From Vibrionaceae bacterium (GTDB lineage: Bacteria; Pseudomonadota; Gammaproteobacteria; Enterobacterales; Vibrionaceae), in the NCBI GenBank assembly GCA_018222805.1, contig JAAEZQ010000017.1, positions 1 to 64,000 of the forward strand: DNA of 64,000 bases, in the 5' to 3' direction. The notes under the pieces are model-generated. The model made no database searches and was not told the origin of the DNA. It saw only the letters and a list, made by a program, of their open reading frames with translations. The translations under genes were made by a program, and so were the position numbers. Numbering within the stretch: position 1 is the stretch's first letter; every line of letters starts with the position of its first letter. This document shows, piece by piece, positions 46,077 through 55,365 of the stretch.

Positions 46077-47363
46077 TTAGCCCATTCCATAAAAACCAGG
46101 GAAGAACAGTAGCGATGCAAGCACGACTATCTGAATAGCGATAAACGGCATCACACCCTTATAAATATCACGCGTTGTCACCCCAGCCGGAGCCACCCCT
46201 TTCAAGTAGAACAAACTAAAACCAAATGGTGGGGTTAAGAAGGACGTTTGTAAGTTCATCGCAACCAGAATCGCAAACCACGTCATATTTATGCCTAGCA
46301 TCTCTGCGACTGGCGCAAGGATAGGAACGATGATGAAACAGATTTCGACGAAATCGATAAAGAAGCCCAGAATCAAAATAACAAGCATGGTTATGATTAG
46401 GAAGCCCCATTTTTCACCCGGAATACTCAGCATCCACTCTTCTACTAAGTAATCACCACCGGTATAAGTAAAGGCCATAGAGAAGGCGGTCGCGCCAAGT
46501 AATATGGCAAATACCATAGCAGTGACTTTTACCGTCTCTTTTGAAGCGTCATAAACCATCGCCCAGCTAAACTGCTTGTACAACACAGCAAGTACAATCG
46601 CGCCTGCCCCACCCAATGCAGCCGATTCTGTTGGTGTGGCAACACCTGCGAAAATAGAGCCTAATACCACTATGATTAAGGTCAGTGGCGGTAGAACCGC
46701 TTTTAGTGCGCTAATGACTTCTTCTTTGCGACTGACAGACTCATCGCGATCAATAGGCTGAGCGGCTTGTGGGTTCAACTTTGCATAAACAAGGATGTAT
46801 ATCACATACGCGACAACAAGTGTGATCCCCGGCCATATTGCAGCTTGGAAGAGGTCACCTACAGGCACACCTAATACGTCCCCTAGAAGGATCAGCACGA
46901 TCGACGGAGGAATGATTTGCCCTAACGTACCTGACGCACAGATGGTGCCGCACGCAAGACCTTTGTCATAATTGTACTTTAACATCACTGGCAGTGAGAT
47001 CAGCCCCATCGCAACCACCGACGCCCCAACAACACCTGTAGATGCGGCAAGTAACGCCCCTACTAGTACGGTCGAAATCGCGATACCACCACGAACTCCA
47101 CCAAACAGGCGACCCATTGATTCCAATAACTGCTCTGCAAGCTTGGTTTTCTGTAAAACCAGCCCCATGAACACAAATAACGGCACAGCCATCAGCACCG
47201 TATTTTGCATAATCGATTGAATGCGGTATGGCATAAAGGCAAACATTTCAATGCCTTCTGCCCAAACACCAAAAATCAGTGCAATGCCACCGAATGTAAA
47301 AGCAACAGGGAAACCCAGAAGTAGCGCAAATAAAGCTACAAAAAACATGACTATACCGATCAT
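46077..47363 (-). CDS. dctM: TRAP transporter large membrane subunit (DctM)
   Basis: 428 residues, about twelve helices, with the DctM features FPVAFTFGG near the start and VFMGLVLQKTKLAEQLLESM, and a family-typical length. It carries the transport channel driven by sodium or protons. It is 12 bp after dctQ, and 96 bp before the kinase gene, all leftward. Confidence 0.93.
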   Translation of the reverse strand: MIGIVMFFVALFALLLGFPVAFTFGGIALIFGVWAEGIEMFAFMPYRIQSIMQNTVLMAVPLFVFMGLVLQKTKLAEQLLESMGRLFGGVRGGIAISTVLVGALLAASTGVVGASVVAMGLISLPVMLKYNYDKGLACGTICASGTLGQIIPPSIVLILLGDVLGVPVGDLFQAAIWPGITLVVAYVIYILVYAKLNPQAAQPIDRDESVSRKEEVISALKAVLPPLTLIIVVLGSIFAGVATPTESAALGGAGAIVLAVLYKQFSWAMVYDASKETVKVTAMVFAILLGATAFSMAFTYTGGDYLVEEWMLSIPGEKWGFLIITMLVILILGFFIDFVEICFIIVPILAPVAEMLGINMTWFAILVAMNLQTSFLTPPFGFSLFYLKGVAPAGVTTRDIYKGVMPFIAIQIVVLASLLFFPGFYGMG

Positions 47364-47375
47364 AATAACTTCCTT

Positions 47376-47915
47376 TTACGACTTACCGTTATTACCGGCA
47401 TAGATAAGATGAGGGTTAACAATTTTGTTAATAGAGTGCAGTAGCAAGCCAATACCACTCACTGCCATAAAAAAGAATGATAACGGGATCATTGCCTTAA
47501 TGATCCAACGATAAGGCAAACCACCAGGATCTCCGGATGTTTCCCCTAACGCGTAACTTTCTTTGGCAAAGTCGATACCAAACCAAGCGACCAATAAGCA
47601 AAAAGGAAACAAGAAAACTAACGTGCCTATCATATCGATAATGGATTGCGCTTTATAAGACAAGCGCTCATAAAAAATGTCGACTCGAACGTGACCGCCA
47701 GATTTGATGGCGTATGGCACACCCAGCAAAAATACTGAGGCAAAGAGGTGCCATTCCATTTCTTGAAAGGCAATAGAGACATCGTTGAACACATAACGCA
47801 TGACAACGTCGTACACCACATTTAGTAGCAGTAAGATGAAGAGGATGCTGGACAACCACCCCAAAAAATCACTGAAGCGATTAAACATCCGCTCAATATA
47901 AATAAGGCTTCTCAT
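47376..47915 (-). CDS. dctQ: TRAP transporter small membrane subunit (DctQ)
   Basis: 179 residues with four helices, including the typical IAFQEMEWHLFASVFLLGVP and the following GGHVRVDIFYERLS. It partners DctM. It lies between dctP and dctM. Confidence 0.9.
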   Translation of the reverse strand: MRSLIYIERMFNRFSDFLGWLSSILFILLLLNVVYDVVMRYVFNDVSIAFQEMEWHLFASVFLLGVPYAIKSGGHVRVDIFYERLSYKAQSIIDMIGTLVFLFPFCLLVAWFGIDFAKESYALGETSGDPGGLPYRWIIKAMIPLSFFFMAVSGIGLLLHSINKIVNPHLIYAGNNGKS

Positions 47916-47994
47916 TCCTGACTCCGTGGAACGTATGGTTGAGCTCCGCTATTTTGAGGAGCATTTGTTATGCAATTTTCTTGGGCTTCACGAT

Positions 47995-48021
47995 CAGCCC
48001 AAACCGGTCAGGCTTGGGCTG
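47995..48021 (-). terminator. Intercistronic hairpin between dctP and dctQ
   Basis: CAGCCCAA pairs with TTGGGCTG. On the minus strand the hairpin follows dctP by 12 bp, with a T/G-poor tail, so it may protect or partly end the dctP message and raise binding-protein output above the membrane subunits. Confidence 0.5.
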
Positions 48022-48033
48022 CGAGCTTCAATA

Positions 48034-49122
48034 TTAATCAGCTTGGCTGTTTAGATACGCTCGTTGTGAGATGTTAGTCCATTGACGAACTTGCTCCATG
48101 TAAGCAGCTTGAGACTCTTGAATCTCTTTCGCTAGTGCGTCTTCTTCTGCATGTTTCTTAAGAAGACGATCATTCGCTTCCTTCATGGCCGACATCACTT
48201 CTGGCGGGAAATCCTTCACTTCTACGTTCGGATACTCTGACTTAATTGTCGCCCAGTTTTTACCACTTTCGTGTTTAGACTGTGTATACATATCATAACT
48301 GGCTGCTTTCATTGCAACTTGTAAGATCGCCTTCAGATCATCAGGTAATTTTTCCCAAGTGCGCTTGTTAACCAGGAACTGAAGTTCTGTCGCAGGCTCA
48401 TGCCAACCGGTGTAGTAATAAGGAGCAATCTTATGGAAGCCCATGCGCAGGTCTAGTGAAGGACCAACCCACTCAAGTGCATCAATGGTACGACGCTCAA
48501 GAGATGTGTATAGCTCACCCGGTGCAATATTGGTTGGTTTTGCGCCCAACTCAGCCAAGATTTCTCCAGCAAATCCAGGGATACGCATTTTCAAACCTTG
48601 AAGGTCTTCCAATGTTTTGATTTCCTTTTGAAACCAACCACCCATTTGGGTATCTGTGTTACCGCCAGGAAAAGACATCATATTATGAGGGGCGTACACT
48701 TTTTCCATCAGCTCCATACCACCACCGTAGTAGAACCAAGCATACTGTTCTGTAGGCAACATACCGAAAGGCATTGAAGTAAAGTAGAGTGTGTTAGGGA
48801 CTTTCCCTTTCCAGTAATAAGACGCTGAATGGCCTAAGTCGTACTGTCCTGATTTAACCATGTCAAACACACCAAAAGGGGCTTTGTGCTTGTTCGCTGA
48901 GTCAATACGTATTTGCAGACGGCCGTTTGACATTTCCTCTGCCATTTTAGCCATATTTTTCGTAGTATCGCCAAAAATAGGGAAGTTAGGTCCCCATGTC
49001 TCTGCAAGTTTCAAGCGATAGACTTTTTCAGCAGCGTTTGCAGAAGTTGCCACGAAGGCCATCGCAGCAACCACCGCGGTTGTTTTCAGCACACGTTTTA
49101 AAGATTTTTGGATTAAACTCAT
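48034..49122 (-). CDS. dctP: TRAP transporter substrate-binding protein (TakP/FcbT1-like)
   Basis: 362 residues with a signal peptide (about 1-30, cut after ANA). The mature protein follows the DctP fold; the carboxylate-binding Arg is in LKMRIPGFAGEILAELGAKP (about 175-195), and LEWVGPSLDLRMGFHKIAPY matches the TakP/COG4663 branch, whose known members bind 2-oxo acids such as pyruvate. The ligand here is inferred. It leads the operon dctP-dctQ-dctM-kinase-regulator. Confidence 0.92.
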   Translation of the reverse strand: MSLIQKSLKRVLKTTAVVAAMAFVATSANAAEKVYRLKLAETWGPNFPIFGDTTKNMAKMAEEMSNGRLQIRIDSANKHKAPFGVFDMVKSGQYDLGHSASYYWKGKVPNTLYFTSMPFGMLPTEQYAWFYYGGGMELMEKVYAPHNMMSFPGGNTDTQMGGWFQKEIKTLEDLQGLKMRIPGFAGEILAELGAKPTNIAPGELYTSLERRTIDALEWVGPSLDLRMGFHKIAPYYYTGWHEPATELQFLVNKRTWEKLPDDLKAILQVAMKAASYDMYTQSKHESGKNWATIKSEYPNVEVKDFPPEVMSAMKEANDRLLKKHAEEDALAKEIQESQAAYMEQVRQWTNISQRAYLNSQAD

Positions 49123-49588
49123 CGTTCACGTCCTTTGTCACCAAGTTATTGTTGTCATCCATTTCACAAGGATTTGTATTACATCCAAGTAACGACAAAC
49201 GTGCTTGTTTAAGTCGACTCTTTACTTAACGTAGCATCATTTTGAGTTACAGGGTGTAACTTGATGCTAAAGGTGTATCAATAATATTGATTCCGAAATG
49301 CGCAGGAATACGCAATTTTTACTGCTAATTCCTCACACATTAGCCAATTGTCGTACGTATTTGTACGTAGGATATTATCCAGCACAAAATTTATAGTCAT
49401 TTAAAACAAAGACTTAATATAATATTAAAAATACTCTAAAAGAAAAGACTACGTACGTGGTCTTTTTCCAAAAAATTTACAAAGTATTTAAAGAAATGTG
49501 ACAAACGACATTTTGACGTCGCTAGACTTGCCGAAGAGGAATTGAAATACTGAGTTAATAGGGGCTTTAATTTAAGTAGTTTAGTAAA
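49123..49588 (-). promoter_or_regulatory. Upstream region of the TRAP operon with dyads
   Basis: About 465 bp without genes. Three dyads are seen: AGTTACA-GGG-TGTAACT at 49245-49261, with outer arms AGCATCA / TGATGCT (49233-49268); TACGTA-TTTG-TACGTA at 49354-49369; and GACTACGTACGTGGTC at 49448-49463. The repeated TACGTA half-sites are candidate operators for the operon's own regulator. Confidence 0.5.
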
Positions 49589-49590
49589 AA

Positions 49591-49616
49591 AATACCCCGA
49601 CGATTGTCGAGGTATT
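49591..49616 (-). terminator. Rho-independent terminator
   Basis: AATACCCCGAC pairs with GTCGAGGTATT with one mismatch, with a T-run after it on the minus strand, 37 bp past the winged-helix gene stop. Confidence 0.7.
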
Positions 49617-49652
49617 AGAGAGCGGTATCTTAATAAGATCGAGGACTTAAAA

Positions 49653-50033
49653 CTAAATCGCTTTATAGATAACTTTGTTACCTGCCAATTGCTCTTTTTG
49701 AACTAGGTTTTCTTCAAGAAGCTTCTTCAGAGCGCCAGTTGCCCATGATGCTGCTTTAGTGTCTTCTTGACCTGCAGCAAGGCCGATGCCTTTAGGGTTA
49801 ATACCGTCCGCATTTGCGACAACAATATCTAGCACTTGTTGCTGTTTTGGAGTTAGCGCAACTTCTACTGTTTTCGCTACAGCTACTTTCTTCTCAGCTA
49901 CTACTTTCTCCGCAACAGCTTTTTCAGTAACAGAAGGGGCTGCTGCTTTTTGCACTGCAGCAATGTTTGCTACTGTCGCTTTAATGCGCTTTTGCAATTT
50001 CATTTGCACTTTACGCTTATGAGCAAGTCTCAT
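49653..50033 (-). CDS. Small basic protein with an Ala/Lys linker and winged-helix end
   Basis: 126 residues from ATG 50033, with GGAG nine bases upstream; the frame is open further to 50153 but without such a site. The N-terminus is very basic (MRLAHKRKVQMKLQKRIKAT). An Ala/Lys/Val/Glu-rich low-complexity linker follows (about 22-65), then a winged-helix-like domain (about 65-126: LTPKQQQVLDIVVANADGIN, then KGIGLAAGQ, ending in a strand pair VIYKAI). It should bind nucleic acid. I know no function; the layout recalls histone-H1-like or regulatory proteins. Confidence 0.65.
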   Translation of the reverse strand: MRLAHKRKVQMKLQKRIKATVANIAAVQKAAAPSVTEKAVAEKVVAEKKVAVAKTVEVALTPKQQQVLDIVVANADGINPKGIGLAAGQEDTKAASWATGALKKLLEENLVQKEQLAGNKVIYKAI

Positions 50034-50367
50034 TGAATATGTCTCCAGTTCACTGCATCTCAGCAGGGATGAAAATTTGAAGCGCGTTTTATACCAAAAT
50101 TCGTAAGTAATTTGTAGGTTTGAGCGCCGAAATGCGATGAAAAATGCGCTCAAAACGCAAAGCGTCTACTATTTATACAGGTTATTTGTTTGGTGTTTTA
50201 TTGAATACTGGGTATAAAAACAGAGGTTTTTATCCACCAAGTCATTTTGTTTCACAACAAGAAAGTGTAGTAATCTCGCTCCCCAAAAAATCTAGAAGCG
50301 AGATTAAATTAGGTCGCGAACATAGAAGTCACTTGGGTCTATTCACCGATTCAATGAGGTTAATAGC
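50034..50367. other. Divergent intergenic region, nothing notable
   Basis: 334 bp between the winged-helix and DUF2982 genes. Promoters for both should be here. A mirrored AATCTCGCT / AGCGAGATT pair near 50272-50305 forms a hairpin; no other structure is clear. Confidence 0.45.
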
Positions 50368-51048
50368 ATGGAAACGCTGCATCTCACTAATTCACATTTT
50401 AAGCCTGGCTCTATTCTTACCCGAATAACCTTGTTTCTTGTCGTCCTAATAACGATGTTTTTGGTGTTGATATCGCCAGGCTGGAAGCAGGCTATATTGT
50501 CTGTGATATTAATGGCGGCTATTGTCGGGTTTGCAGTAATGATGATTAAGAAAAGCCAAGTTTCATTTACGCTAACCGCAACCCACTTTCAACAACACCT
50601 TTTTAAAGGTGGCTGGGTCGTTCGCTGGTGCAATATTGAATCGATAGGTATTTGTAGCTATCAACAAGATGGATGGTACCAACCACTGCCTTGGATTGGC
50701 GTACGTTTAAAACACTATTCTCCCTACCTTGATGCGATTTGTCCTCGCATAGCAACAGAAATCCTCCTAAGCCAACGCGCTCTGCTTTATTTAGGCGCCA
50801 GACAAAATCAATGTGAAGAAAAATTCGAAGATATGGTGCTAGATCCAAGGCCATATATTAGTAGTAACGGAACGCATTACGATGGCTTGCTAGCAATGTT
50901 GGCCAACAGAATGAAATATCAGCGAGGTTTCTACGGTTATGACGTATTTATCTCAGCCAGTGATTTAGATAGGGAAGCCGAAGACTTTGTCGGGTTAACT
51001 CGACGGTATTTAGCTGCCGCCGAGCCAGACTTACTCGAGAAAAAGTAG
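50368..51048 (+). CDS. DUF2982 family membrane protein
   Basis: 226 residues: two N-terminal helices (about 18-60) and a C-terminal soluble part of about 160 residues, starting with a beta-rich PH-like segment (FTLTATHFQQHLFKGGWVVR) and ending with a helical domain. It matches the DUF2982 family of vibrios and relatives, of unknown role. It stands alone, convergent with the ycbL-like gene. Confidence 0.75.
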   Translation: METLHLTNSHFKPGSILTRITLFLVVLITMFLVLISPGWKQAILSVILMAAIVGFAVMMIKKSQVSFTLTATHFQQHLFKGGWVVRWCNIESIGICSYQQDGWYQPLPWIGVRLKHYSPYLDAICPRIATEILLSQRALLYLGARQNQCEEKFEDMVLDPRPYISSNGTHYDGLLAMLANRMKYQRGFYGYDVFISASDLDREAEDFVGLTRRYLAAAEPDLLEKK

Positions 51049-51105
51049 CTTTATGCTCCCCGAGTCAGCCATTAAATTACCCGATATTTTCCGAAACAGA
51101 ACTCG

Positions 51106-51762
51106 CTAATACAGCGGCATTTCATCAGCAACAAATGGGTTGGTTTTACGCTCATGACCAAAGGTAGATTGTGGGCCGTGGCCTGGAATAAAGGTAACGT
51201 CGTTACCAAGTGGCCAGAGCTTCTCTTTGATCGACGTAATCAACGTGTTGAAATCACCTTGAGGAAAATCTGTACGACCAATACTACCGTTAAACAGTAC
51301 ATCACCCACAAATGCTACACGAGCTTCTTCGCTGTAAAGCACAACGTGACCTGGAGTATGACCCGGAGTATGGATCACCTTCAGCACTTGGTTACCAAAT
51401 GTGACAGTGTCACCATCATCAAGCCATTGATCAGGTTCAAAAGCTTCAGTTAGCGGGAAGCCAAACATTTTGCTTTGCCCTTCCAAGCCTTGTAACCAGA
51501 AATTGTCCGCTTTATGAGGACCAACAACTTTTTTTCCACCAAGCAAAGCCGACAGTGGCTGAGTACCACCAACGTGATCTAGGTGACCGTGTGTCAGAAC
51601 CAATTGAACGACATCAACACCTAACTCTTTGACTAACGCAGCAAGCTGCTTCTCATCACCGCCCGGGTCAACCACGATGCCTTTCATCGTTTCATCACAC
51701 CAGACAATAGAACAGTTTTGAGAAAAAGCTGTCACCGGGACAATTTGGTATTTAAGAGCCAT
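51106..51762 (-). CDS. ycbL: MBL-fold metallo-hydrolase, YcbL type
   Basis: 218 residues. The zinc motif THGHLDHVGG (about 58-67) and later His/Asp residues (HTPGHTPGHV, FVGDVLF, PGHGP) make a binuclear site. It matches YcbL, a type II glyoxalase-like thioester hydrolase of E. coli. As in E. coli, it lies after ycbK and ycbB in the same direction. Confidence 0.88.
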   Translation of the reverse strand: MALKYQIVPVTAFSQNCSIVWCDETMKGIVVDPGGDEKQLAALVKELGVDVVQLVLTHGHLDHVGGTQPLSALLGGKKVVGPHKADNFWLQGLEGQSKMFGFPLTEAFEPDQWLDDGDTVTFGNQVLKVIHTPGHTPGHVVLYSEEARVAFVGDVLFNGSIGRTDFPQGDFNTLITSIKEKLWPLGNDVTFIPGHGPQSTFGHERKTNPFVADEMPLY

Positions 51763-51876
51763 GGATAACCTATCACCACATAAATGTTGTTAAAACTGCC
51801 GCAACTATGACACTAAGCCTAAGTGACTTCAAGACTTGTAAAAGCCATGCAACTCGTGATTCTTAGGCAATCTCAA

Positions 51877-52425
51877 CTACCAAGAACGAACCGCTCCAGT
51901 GTCAATGTGAACGAAGTTACTGCCCGGGTAGTAGCCAACGCCGCCCGCTTTCAGGCTTAACGCGGCATCACGTACGGTGGACAAATTTACCCCGTCTAAA
52001 CGAAAATCGATAGCTTTACCTTCCATGTGAAGACTTTTCTTGGCCACGCCAGAAGATCTATTGCGTAATTTAGAGTTCGTCTTTGGTGAACGATAACCAG
52101 AGATCACAATAACTTCTGACTCCGCACCAATGAGCTTTTGAATTTGGCTAATCTGGTCGAACAAACGGCGATCCATTGGAAAAGCTTCATTACGTCTATA
52201 GTCGCGACAGAACTGATCTAACCTTTTTAGCTCACTTTTTACGTACCCATTTCCATCGAAGTAGCACGTTTCTAATTGCTCTCCAGTATTCAGGTTATTC
52301 ATCGCTAGTACGCGAGGCTCATCGGGGAGTGATGCCCATGAAAAAGTTGGCATTGTAGACGCCAAGACAACACCGCCAGTGGTCATTTTAAGAAAATCAC
52401 GACGGGAAAAGTTACGACTTACCAT
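51877..52425 (-). CDS. ycbK: DUF882 / YcbK-type peptidase M15 relative with a Tat signal
   Basis: 182 residues from ATG 52425. A twin-arginine signal (SRRDFLKMTTGG) leads to the periplasm. The DUF882 region (about 40-180) holds zinc-type residues in SGYRSPKTN...S.HMEGKAIDFR and in FVHIDTGAVRSW, like LAS/M15 peptidases. E. coli YcbK (MepK) cuts 3-3 cross-links in peptidoglycan, which are made by YcbB, so the neighbour fits: one makes, the other trims. Confidence 0.88.
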   Translation of the reverse strand: MVSRNFSRRDFLKMTTGGVVLASTMPTFSWASLPDEPRVLAMNNLNTGEQLETCYFDGNGYVKSELKRLDQFCRDYRRNEAFPMDRRLFDQISQIQKLIGAESEVIVISGYRSPKTNSKLRNRSSGVAKKSLHMEGKAIDFRLDGVNLSTVRDAALSLKAGGVGYYPGSNFVHIDTGAVRSW

Positions 52426-52597
52426 ATAGAAATACTGCTCAAAAACTACACGAAAGTCGGACATTAACCAAACTTGCGCATTTCGTCAAACGCGCGAGTC
52501 AGTATGGAAAGTCCTAATTGACGATATTGGATGGTTTACTGATTGAACGAAAAGTAGATTTTCTGGAATGTAAATTTACTTAAAGTTTTTTATGCCA

Positions 52598-54160
52598 TTA
52601 TCCTTGATTATCGTAAGAATAAATATCATCACGGTAATAAAGTGTTCCCTCTTCTAACCACGCGGTTTGATAGATGATGTGAACCGGAATACGCTCGCCT
52701 AACGGAACCGAGGTATTAGAGCGGCTGACACTTTCTAGTTTTTTCGCGAAACGCTCTTCCAAGCCCTGAGTTTTGAAAAGTAGCTCAGCTAATTGATCTG
52801 CATTTTCCACTCGAACACAGCCTGAGCTGAATGCGCGGCGATCTTGTTCAAACAAGTTCTTGCTTGGCGTATCGTGCAAATAAATGGCTTGCGGGTTTGG
52901 CATGTTGAACTTGTACAAGCCCAACGCATTTTGCGATCCAGATGCTTGACGCATACGGTATGGGAAAGCTCTGGGGTTAACCGTTGCCCAATTGATAGTG
53001 GTAGGATCAATGATCTCTCGCGAGGTCCATGAGCGAATTATTTGAATGTTATTATGGATCAAATACATCGGGTTCTGCTTTACTTTAGGAATGATGTCTT
53101 TGACCATGATTTTCCATGGCACATTCCACGTTGGATTCAAAATAACCGAATCCATATTGACCGTCATAATTGGTGTCTTTCTCGAGCTCATACCAACAAC
53201 GACTTTCGACTCAAACAGCGGTTGACCATCATGCCAGTAGGTCACTTGATACCCCGGCACATTAACAAAGACGACGCTATCTCTCTCTTTCGCCCATATT
53301 CTTGAGCGTTCTGAATTCAACGCCAGTAAATGCAGACGCTGCTGTGGGGAAAAGTTAATCCAGCGAATGGTATTTGGGCCGATAATACCATCTTGTTTCA
53401 AACCATGGATATGTTGAAATTCTTTCACCGCTAACTCTAGGTTCTCGTCATACTGTGGCGAGTTAATATCAACATAGCTGACATCCACGCCTACTATCGC
53501 AACACGATCGGTCAAAGAGGCTTTGTTTGTTATTGGATCACCTAAACGAAGTAAGCCTTGTTGTTGATATATAGGGTATTGGTATTGAGCGTGCTCAGAT
53601 AAAGTTGAGAAAGCCGAATTGAAATCTCTATCCATTTGTAGAGGAGAACGTAGGCTCAATAAGAACTGATCGAGCTTACCAACAGTGAGCTCATTGCTAA
53701 GAGCCGACAACGTATCGATACTTGGAGGGGGAAGCGTAACTTGTGCCTTTTTAGCAAATAGCCAGTTTACTCCTTCGTGAGGCAGTTGCTCTAGGTAGCT
53801 TAAATACATCAGTAGTGAATCGGTCATCACTAAATCAAAATCAAGGCTGTCACCTTGCCATCTAATCTGATTGATTCTATGTAGCTGGTCGTCAAACTCT
53901 TTAGTAACGTCAGCAAGTGCGACAATATTCAACTGAAAAATGAATTGCTCGACATCATTTTCATTTTGCCAATTCAAACGGTAATTGGTGCTCTGGTACA
54001 ATTGATCCACCACAGATGGATAGTGGATCATTTTTTCAATCGAGAGCTGTTTAACCGCTCCTTCTTGCTCCGCTTTTGAAGCGTTATCAAGAGAAACAAC
54101 GGTGGAAAAGCTGCAAAACGGCACTAAAAGTGCCGTCATTATTAAAACCCTAGCAAACAC
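52598..54160 (-). CDS. ldtD: L,D-transpeptidase YcbB/LdtD
   Basis: 520 residues with a signal peptide (about 1-20). A peptidoglycan-binding domain lies at about 235-275 (LAVKEFQHIHGLKQDGIIGP) and the YkuD catalytic domain at about 300-490, with the catalytic motif HDTPSKNLFEQDRRAFSSGC followed by VRV; the Cys is the nucleophile. It forms 3-3 cross-links in peptidoglycan. Its partner MepK-like gene follows at 51877. Somewhat shorter than E. coli YcbB (615). Confidence 0.92.
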   Translation of the reverse strand: MFARVLIMTALLVPFCSFSTVVSLDNASKAEQEGAVKQLSIEKMIHYPSVVDQLYQSTNYRLNWQNENDVEQFIFQLNIVALADVTKEFDDQLHRINQIRWQGDSLDFDLVMTDSLLMYLSYLEQLPHEGVNWLFAKKAQVTLPPPSIDTLSALSNELTVGKLDQFLLSLRSPLQMDRDFNSAFSTLSEHAQYQYPIYQQQGLLRLGDPITNKASLTDRVAIVGVDVSYVDINSPQYDENLELAVKEFQHIHGLKQDGIIGPNTIRWINFSPQQRLHLLALNSERSRIWAKERDSVVFVNVPGYQVTYWHDGQPLFESKVVVGMSSRKTPIMTVNMDSVILNPTWNVPWKIMVKDIIPKVKQNPMYLIHNNIQIIRSWTSREIIDPTTINWATVNPRAFPYRMRQASGSQNALGLYKFNMPNPQAIYLHDTPSKNLFEQDRRAFSSGCVRVENADQLAELLFKTQGLEERFAKKLESVSRSNTSVPLGERIPVHIIYQTAWLEEGTLYYRDDIYSYDNQG

Positions 54161-54291
54161 TAATACAACCCTTACCTACTTGCCTTATTAAAAAGTATGG
54201 CAAATATCTCACAGGTTGCTGCTTTAAAAATAAGAACGGGACAATATTTTTTCCGATAAGTTTCACATAAAACTATCAATTAGAGTGCTTT

Positions 54292-55365
54292 TTAGACAAC
54301 TTTAGACCAGTGATTATCCCACTGTATACCACTGAAAAATGTATTTTTGAATTCTGTTGGCCGTTGTTCTACGACTTTACCTGCGCCAGAGCTGATGCGG
54401 AACTCATCCCCGTAGAGCACGACACCAGATGCATCGGGTAATGCGTTCAACTCCACTAATCTGCCCGACGTTTTAGACCAGATCCCATAACAGTTGCCCG
54501 GAGGAGAAGTAGCTAATATCCACTCCTCAGTCGCAGCAATGCTGGCGACATAATGATTGAAACGAGCCCACTCTTCAGGCTCAGCCTTAAGCTCTAGCAT
54601 TTTATCTCCTCGAGTGTGCATAGCGATGAGAGCCGGATATTCGTCTGGCTCACCTCGATATTGCTGGCCGCATAGCACTGTCTCTGAGCCATCATGCGCA
54701 AGATGACGAATGCTTAGCTTGTTATCGGGCAGAGATACTTGATCGAGCAACTCACCATCTTGAGACAGGTAACTCAGGCTTGGATTCATTGAGTCGAGGT
54801 TTAGAGGCTCTCTTCCATTAGTATGCACACCGCCGACACCGATCGCTAATGCACCATCGGGCATCATGATGACTTCATGTGGCCCAATCCCAAAGCCTGA
54901 CAGTTCGTCCATCTTTTGATATTGCTTGCGCACATCGTAAACGCCAACAATACCTCTGCTTGTGCCTATTTCACCTTCTGTCGTGAACAGGTAGTTCCCA
55001 TCATGGGAATACACGCCGTGGCCATAGAAGTGACGATTTTCTTTTGCAGAATGCGGCTTTATCGCTTGCCCGGTCCGATAGTCGAATACCATGAAGAAGG
55101 TACCTGGTCGACGGCCAAACACCACCGCATGCCCGTGTTGGTTGGTAGCAACACCGTGACCACGTTCTGGGATTGGCAATTTAGAAATAGGTATTCCATG
55201 TTCATCAGCAACAACCGCTGCATACTTGTCACGACCAATGATAGAGCATCCAATCAAAGCGGGTTTACGCTGAACAGTACTAACACAATCAAAAGGCAGT
55301 AATGGTGTTGCCGCTCCAAACAAAGCCGATTTAAGCAATGTTCGTCTTGTTTGATCAGTCACCAT
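54292..55365 (-). CDS. DUF1513 family periplasmic protein
   Basis: 357 residues. A twin-arginine-like start (TRRTLLKSALFGAATPLLPF) points to export. The rest has the repeated beta-blade look of a seven-blade propeller (GHGVYSHDGNYLFTTEGE, GPHEVIMMPDGALAIGVGG, and similar). DUF1513 proteins go with imelysins and di-haem oxidoreductases in many proteobacteria. It is last in the operon; its start overlaps the preceding imelysin gene. Role unknown, likely in iron or copper handling. Confidence 0.8.
   Translation of the reverse strand: MVTDQTRRTLLKSALFGAATPLLPFDCVSTVQRKPALIGCSIIGRDKYAAVVADEHGIPISKLPIPERGHGVATNQHGHAVVFGRRPGTFFMVFDYRTGQAIKPHSAKENRHFYGHGVYSHDGNYLFTTEGEIGTSRGIVGVYDVRKQYQKMDELSGFGIGPHEVIMMPDGALAIGVGGVHTNGREPLNLDSMNPSLSYLSQDGELLDQVSLPDNKLSIRHLAHDGSETVLCGQQYRGEPDEYPALIAMHTRGDKMLELKAEPEEWARFNHYVASIAATEEWILATSPPGNCYGIWSKTSGRLVELNALPDASGVVLYGDEFRISSGAGKVVEQRPTEFKNTFFSGIQWDNHWSKVV

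Noticed and set aside
54916..55302. 128-codon plus-strand frame over DUF1513
   Set aside because: Antisense shadow of a coding region; no start signal.
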